A DNA stretch of 64,000 bases, from positions 56,471,591 to 56,535,590 of the forward strand of contig NC_030811.1 of assembly GCF_001704415.2 (NCBI RefSeq), read 5' to 3'. This DNA is from Capra hircus (Eukaryota; Chordata; Mammalia; Artiodactyla; Bovidae). The notes beneath the pieces were generated by a model. That model was not told the origin of the DNA, did no database searches, and worked only from the letters and a program-made list of their open reading frames with translations. The translations under genes were made by a program, and so were the position numbers. Shown one piece after another: positions 60,301 through 64,000 of the stretch; position 1 is the stretch's first letter, and each line of letters opens with the position of its first letter.

Positions 60301-61139
60301 CAGAGATTAAAGCATGTCTGCCTTGCCCCAGTAAATAAAGAATATCTGTAGTTTCTACAGCTCCGTGCATCTTCTTCCAGCTTCCCTGCTGGCATCTTGC
60401 CTACCCTGAGTTCAGTGAACAATGAGATAACAGCAAGACAAGACCAGACCAAAATATTTTCAATACTTTTAGTAAAATTTCAGACGTGGATGTGATATGT
60501 GCCATTTCCCAGTGATGATTAGCTTTCTCTGGTGCTTTATACTTTACTTTCACATGATTTTTATTTCATTTAATTGAAAGCTCTTATTTTCGAAAAGGGG
60601 AAAAAGGCTTAGAGAGTGTAAGTTTCTTGCCAAAGGTCATAGGTTAATTAGCCTGCAAGCCAGGACCAAAGCTTGGGTCACTCACTCTCTCTCTTTTTTG
60701 CAGCCAGGGATCCAACCTGGGCCGTCCACAGTGCAAGTGTGGTGTCTTCACCACTGGACTGCCAGGGAAGTCCCATGTGGCTTTATTGTGGGAGAGCACT
60801 CATTAAGGGGCCTCTGATATGGCTCCTTCTGGAAGACTCCTTTGGCTTCAATCTGAAGGCAACTCCTTGAGGCAGAGTTCTCGGATGTCTGGGATTGTCA
60901 AACTGGCTGTTCAGTTGTTAAATTTATTTTTTGGTTTTGAGTGTTATCCAGGGAATTATTTAGTTCACTCATGATAGGTTATGATTATAATCTCTTTTTA
61001 AAGTCATTTTGTCATTTTTTTGGGTTACATCTGAAGCTAGTATTTAAACTTTTAAAACTTTTACCATTTTTCAGAGGTACTGAGATGCTTCATTTGGCGG
61101 TGTTGCATTCAAGAAGACTGTGTGTCTACTCTGTCTCAG
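48447..61139 (+). CDS. BBS9: BBS9 (PTHB1), N-terminal coding exons; gene continues beyond window
   Basis: Three coding exons join in frame: 48447-48558, 57993-58143 and 61075-61139, encoding the first 109 residues plus one base. The protein starts MSLFKARDWWSTVLGDKEEF, continues DKIIVGSFMGYLRIFNPHP and ends here in SRRLCVYSVS. This is the N-terminal beta-propeller of BBS9, a subunit of the BBSome, the coat-like complex that sorts membrane cargo to the primary cilium; loss in humans causes Bardet-Biedl syndrome 9. An in-frame TGA at 48438-48440, three codons before the ATG, fixes the start. Human BBS9 is about 887 residues, so roughly an eighth is present. All splice sites are canonical (GTAAAC, GTAAGT, GTAAGA donors; AG acceptors). 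Introns are large and repeat-rich. Confidence 0.97.
48559..50105. other. BBS9 intron 2, first part, no recognised feature
   Basis: AT-rich intron. No young repeats and no gene recognised. Confidence 0.5.
50110..50660. repeat. Paralogous block B, copy 2
   Basis: Same-orientation similarity to 2870-3420, for example the shared 'ggtgagggtggatga' and 'aaggctgagtgtttatg'. Confidence 0.55.
50836..50940. repeat. 105-bp local direct repeat, copy 1
   Basis: About 97 of 105 bases match 51538-51642 without gaps. Confidence 0.9.
51538..51642. repeat. 105-bp local direct repeat, copy 2
   Basis: Second copy, 702 bp downstream of the first. Both contain 'agtattagcgccttgaaatt'. Confidence 0.9.
51807..52072 (+). 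mobile_element. Bov-A2 (ART2A) dimeric SINE
   Basis: Two Bov-A units in tandem (each with 'caacccactccagt') and an AGC-rich 3' end. Confidence 0.88.
52318..52526 (-). mobile_element. Bov-tA SINE
   Basis: Antisense copy ending CCATCTGGGAAGTCCC. Confidence 0.9.
53128..53318 (-). mobile_element. Bov-tA SINE
   Basis: Antisense copy with the tRNA-like head partly lost. Confidence 0.87.
53412..53552 (+). mobile_element. BovB 3' terminal fragment
   Basis: About 140 bp of the BovB 3' end ('atggacaagagtgtgagtga' to 'actgagcgaatgaac'). Confidence 0.85.
53553..54690. other. BBS9 intron 2, middle part
   Basis: No recognised repeat apart from a T-run near 54490-54505. No gene. Confidence 0.5.
54692..55140 (-). 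mobile_element. L1 3' end, antisense (left part)
   Basis: Antisense L1 3' UTR starting with a T-run and including (TG)n(TA)n at 54760-54787. It resumes at 55681-55785 after two inserted SINEs. Confidence 0.8.
55142..55435 (+). mobile_element. Bov-A2 dimeric SINE with (AGC)n tail
   Basis: Two Bov-A units followed by a pure (AGC) tract of nine and two-thirds repeats at 55405-55433. Inserted in the L1. Confidence 0.92.
55436..55680 (+). mobile_element. Bov-tA SINE
   Basis: Sense copy from GGGCTTCCTGGGTGGCGC. 'tattccact' occurs just before and just after it (about 55433 and 55680), consistent with a target-site duplication. Confidence 0.92.
55681..55785 (-). mobile_element. L1 3' end, antisense (right part)
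   Basis: Continues the L1 interrupted at 55140 ('catctgtcgatggatatata', 'ggttgcttccatatcttgg'). Confidence 0.8.
56010..56625 (-). repeat. Ancient mammalian LTR-like repeat (antisense), split by a SINE
   Basis: Typical segments 'agtttcctaggattgccat', 'agaagtccaaaatcaaggtg' and 'acacagttcaacccataat'. Exact family not resolved. Interrupted at 56329-56465 by Bov-A. Confidence 0.6.
56329..56465 (-). mobile_element. Bov-A/Bov-tA SINE fragment
   Basis: Antisense Bov-A unit beginning with (TGC)n ('actgctgctgctgctaag'). 'tgagtcctac' flanks it on both sides. Confidence 0.87.
56971..57895 (-). mobile_element. Young 5'-truncated L1 (L1-BT-like) with 15-bp target-site duplication
   Basis: Antisense L1 of 925 bp covering the end of ORF2 and the 3' UTR, with an (AT)n tract near 57357-57385. 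Exact 15-bp duplications AATTTTTAGATTCTT lie at 56956-56970 and 57896-57910. Sits 82 bp before BBS9 exon 3. Confidence 0.95.
57993..58143 (+). CDS. BBS9: BBS9 exon 3
   Basis: Acceptor TTTTTACAG ends at 57992 and donor GTAAGT begins at 58144. Completes Asp38, encodes residues 39-87 and starts Ser88. No ATG in frame near its start, so it is easily missed by ORF scans. Confidence 0.96.
58144..60689. other. BBS9 intron 3, no recognised young repeat
   Basis: 2.5 kb largely free of BovB and Bov-tA, unusual for this window. Short open frames are not genes. Confidence 0.5.
60690..60778 (-). mobile_element. CHR-type SINE fragment
   Basis: Antisense piece ending CTGCCAGGGAAGTCCC. Confidence 0.75.
61075..61139 (+). 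CDS. BBS9: BBS9 exon 4
   Basis: Acceptor CATTTTTCAG ends at 61074 and donor GTAAGA begins at 61140. Encodes (S)GTEMLHLAVLHSRRLCVYSVS, leaving one base for the next exon outside the window. Confidence 0.96.
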
Positions 61140-62257
61140 GTAAGAAACATTTTCTTTTTTTAATGTAGACTTTTTACTAAAATATGGACTTCTTAATATT
61201 ATGTAAGAATAGTTATATCGACTTGGTTAAAAGTTTTCTTATCTTGGTTAGCGTTTTCCCATTGTTCTCTTATTCTTTCAGTTGCAAAGACTATTACGTT
61301 TTCTTGGTCTGCTATTTCCATGCATACTTCAATTTCTATCACTGTAGAGGGTTCCTTGAAATCTCCTTTATCTGAGGAATTGTGTCCAGGATTGCCTATG
61401 ATTAAGAGAGGCCAATTCTGGGTACTTAGGACACTTGAGTCTTAAGAAATGTTCAATAGCAACAACAGAATTCATTAAATGCTGAGTCATGGTGGCTTAA
61501 AGTACGTTTCTTTGGTGAACCTCAAGTATTTTTTCTTTATAGTTCCAATTTCTTGGTTTTTGTTTATCTTCATTTAACCAGACCTCAAGGCATGTATTTG
61601 AGGCTTACTCAGGTTTCATTCCCTGACGTGGTCCTGTGGGTACAAGTATGAAGGTTAATTGTAGTCTGGTTTCAGCATTTTGGCCTTATTAAAAATGTAA
61701 CTTAGGAATTTTGTTTCAGTTATTTGATAAGTTTTAGTTCAAGTTGAGAGAGTTATTTTTATGATGTCAACATCAGAGGATTTTTTCAATGGATATAGTA
61801 AAGCTAACTATCTGTGGACCTATTGCTTATTCAAAAGATACACTCCTTTGGAATTTGCTATAAATATTAGCTTCTAGGTCTCACACTCAGTCTCTTGATT
61901 TAGGCTTTCTTTGTATTTTGCTTTTAATTGGAGTAATGATTCTCATTTACTATCACCAAGCTGGATATTCTTTTTTGGTTTGAAGATCTGTTAGATTTTG
62001 AAGGCAGGCTTGGTGTGTGTTGTGTGGTAGGTGTACTTGTTGAATGAATGAATGAACTTATATTTCTAGATAGTGCTGAGGCAATTGGTAGTAGCTATTT
62101 ATTACTCTCTGTGTGTTACTTTCTTCTTACTTTCCTTCCCTGTTACCACTATCATTTTCTTTTCCATTCTTTTTTGCATCAGAAACCCAGTAAAGTAATC
62201 TTACTGTCATTGTTAAACACTCTCATTGTTTGGTGGTAAAATATGCTGCTCCTCTTA
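61140..62257. other. BBS9 intron 4, first part, no recognised feature
   Basis: T-rich intron with a short GAAT run near 62042-62054. Confidence 0.5.
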
Positions 62258-63662
62258 TGCTGTGAAAGTGCTGCACTCAATATACCAGCAAATTTGTAAA
62301 ACTCGGCAGTGGCCACAGGACTGGAAAAGGTCTGTTTTCATTCCAATCCCAAAGAAAGGTAATGCCAAGGAATGCTCAAACTGCTGCACAATTGCACTCA
62401 TCTCACATGCTAGCAAAGTAATGCTGAACATTCTCCAAGCCAGGCTTTAACAGTACATGAACCATGAAATTCCAGATGTTCAAGCTGGTTTTAGAAAAGG
62501 CAGAGGAACCAGAGATCAAATTGCCAACATCTGTTGGATCATGGAAAAAGCAAGAGTTCCAGAAAAACATCTACTTCTCCTTTATTGACTATGCCAAAGC
62601 CTTTGACTGTGTGGATCACAACAAACTGTGGAAAATTCTTAGAGAGATGGGAATACCAGACCACCTGACCTGCCTCCTGAGAAATCTGTATGCAGGTCAA
62701 GAAGCAACAATTAGAAATGGACATGGAACGACAGACTGGTTCTAAATTGGGAAAGGAATACATCAAGGCTGTATATTGTCACCCTTATTTAACTCATATG
62801 CAGAGTACATCATGAGAAATGCTGGGCTGGGTGAAGCACAAGCTGGAATCAAGATTGCTGGGAGAAATATCTATAACCTCAGATATATAGATGACACCAC
62901 CCTTATGGCAGAAAGCAAAGAAGAACTAAAGAGCCTCTTGATGAAAGTGAAAGAGGAGAGTGAAAAAACTGGCTTAAAACTCAACATTCAAAAAACTAAG
63001 ATCATGGCATCTGGTCCCATCACTCCATGGCAAATAGATGGGGAAGCAGTAGAAACAGTGAGAGACTTTATTTTTGGGGGCTCGAAAATCACTGCAGATG
63101 GTAACTTCAGCCATGAAATTAAAAGACGCTTGCTCCTTGGAAGAAAAACTGTGAGCACCCTAGACAGCATATTAGAAAGCAGACACGTTACTTTGCCCAC
63201 AAAGGTCTGTCTAGTCAAGGCTGTGGTTTTTCCAGTGGTCATGTATGGATGTGAGAGTTGGACTATAAAGAAAGCTGAGTGCTGAAGAATTGATGCTTTT
63301 GAGCTGTGGTGTTGGAGAAGACTCTTGAGAGTCCCTTAGACTGCAAGGAGATCCAACCAGTCCATCCTAAAGGAGATCAGTCCTGAATATTCAGTGGAAG
63401 GACTGATGGTGGAGCTGAAAACTCCAGTACTTTGGCCACCTGATGTGAAGAACTGACTCATTTGAAAAGACCCTGATGCTGGGAACGATTGAGGGCAGGA
63501 GGAGAAGGGGACGACAGAGGATGAAATGTCTGGATGGCATCACGGACTCTATGGACATGAGTTGAGTAAGCTCTGGAAGTTGGTGATAGACAGGGAGGCC
63601 TGGCGTGCTGGAGTCCATGGGGTCACAAAGAGCTGGACACGCCTGAGGGACTGAACTGGACT
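62258..63662 (+). mobile_element. BovB LINE, 5'-truncated
   Basis: Sense BovB of 1.4 kb covering the RT domain and 3' end. The RT active-site region is coded near 62880-62900 with YADD changed to YIDD, and frameshifts and stops are present. Confidence 0.94.
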
Positions 63663-63734
63663 AATGTTGCTCCTTCTAGTGGTAGGAGAAATACTTAGTG
63701 TTCCAGAATAAATGGAGAAGGTATGATATAGGGT

Positions 63735-63948
63735 GGGCTTTCCATGTGGCACAGTGGTAAAGAATCTGCCAGCCAATGCAGGAGATGCGGGAGACTAGGA
63801 TTTCATTGGGAAGATCCTCTGGAGGAGGAAATGCAACCGACTTCAGTGTTTTTGCCTGGAGAATCCCATGGACAGAGAGGAGCCTGGTGGGCCACAGTCC
63901 AAGGGGTGGCAAAGAGTTGGATACGACTGAGCACGCATGATAGAGGCT
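63735..63948 (+). mobile_element. Bov-tA SINE
   Basis: Sense copy from GGGCTTTCCATGTGGCAC to 'gactgagcacgcatga'. Confidence 0.9.
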
Positions 63949-64000
63949 GCTTTATTGTAGGAATCTAGCTGTTCCTCTCCCATCATAAGCTTATTAACTT

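Overview
The window is mammalian nuclear DNA from a ruminant, almost certainly a bovid. It is full of RTE/BovB LINE copies and of Bov-tA, Bov-A2 and CHR-type tRNA-derived SINEs, a combination characteristic of cattle and relatives. Older L1, MER5, MaLR-like and LTR remnants lie between them. Gene order (RP9 on minus, BBS9 on plus) matches the human 7p14.3 neighbourhood, which I would expect on cattle chromosome 4. There are no prokaryotic features, tRNA or rRNA genes, or CRISPR arrays.

Three protein-coding genes can be read. (1) 4.4-11.9 kb, plus strand: a gene I identify as a mammalian bucky ball/Velo1-like gene (Buc, the germ-plasm/Balbiani-body organiser). It has a TATA/GC-box promoter, a non-coding first exon, and three coding exons that join in frame to about 620 residues with no disabling lesion. 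(2) 16.2-27.9 kb, minus strand: the complete RP9 (PAP-1) gene, six exons with canonical splice sites summing to exactly 221 codons plus stop, starting in a CpG island at 27.2-28.1 kb. (3) 33.2 kb to beyond the right edge, plus strand: the 5' part of BBS9 (BBSome subunit, PTHB1), with a non-coding exon 1 and coding exons 2-4 (first 109 residues). The Buc-like gene and RP9 converge, with about 4.3 kb between the Buc-like stop and the RP9 polyA site. RP9 and BBS9 diverge across about 5.3 kb that holds nested BovB copies, a probable solo LTR and a (CCCCG)n array of about 57 units just upstream of BBS9 exon 1.

The most interesting items are: the intact Buc-like gene; three putative dynein light chain (LC8/DYNLL) binding motifs in its protein (one KxTQT type, two GIQxD type carried on a 19-residue repeat); a perfect 15-bp hairpin about 110 bp after its stop; the GC pentanucleotide array at the BBS9 promoter; a templated 33-bp insertion inside a SINE copied from about 950 bp away; a 31-bp SINE fragment with its own 10-bp direct repeats; a 5'-inverted (twin-primed) RTE copy; and two old paralogous blocks shared between the region 5' of the Buc-like gene and the BBS9 introns.

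All identifications come from reading the sequence and from memory of the families. Repeat boundaries are approximate (often +/-20 bp) unless target-site duplications are given.
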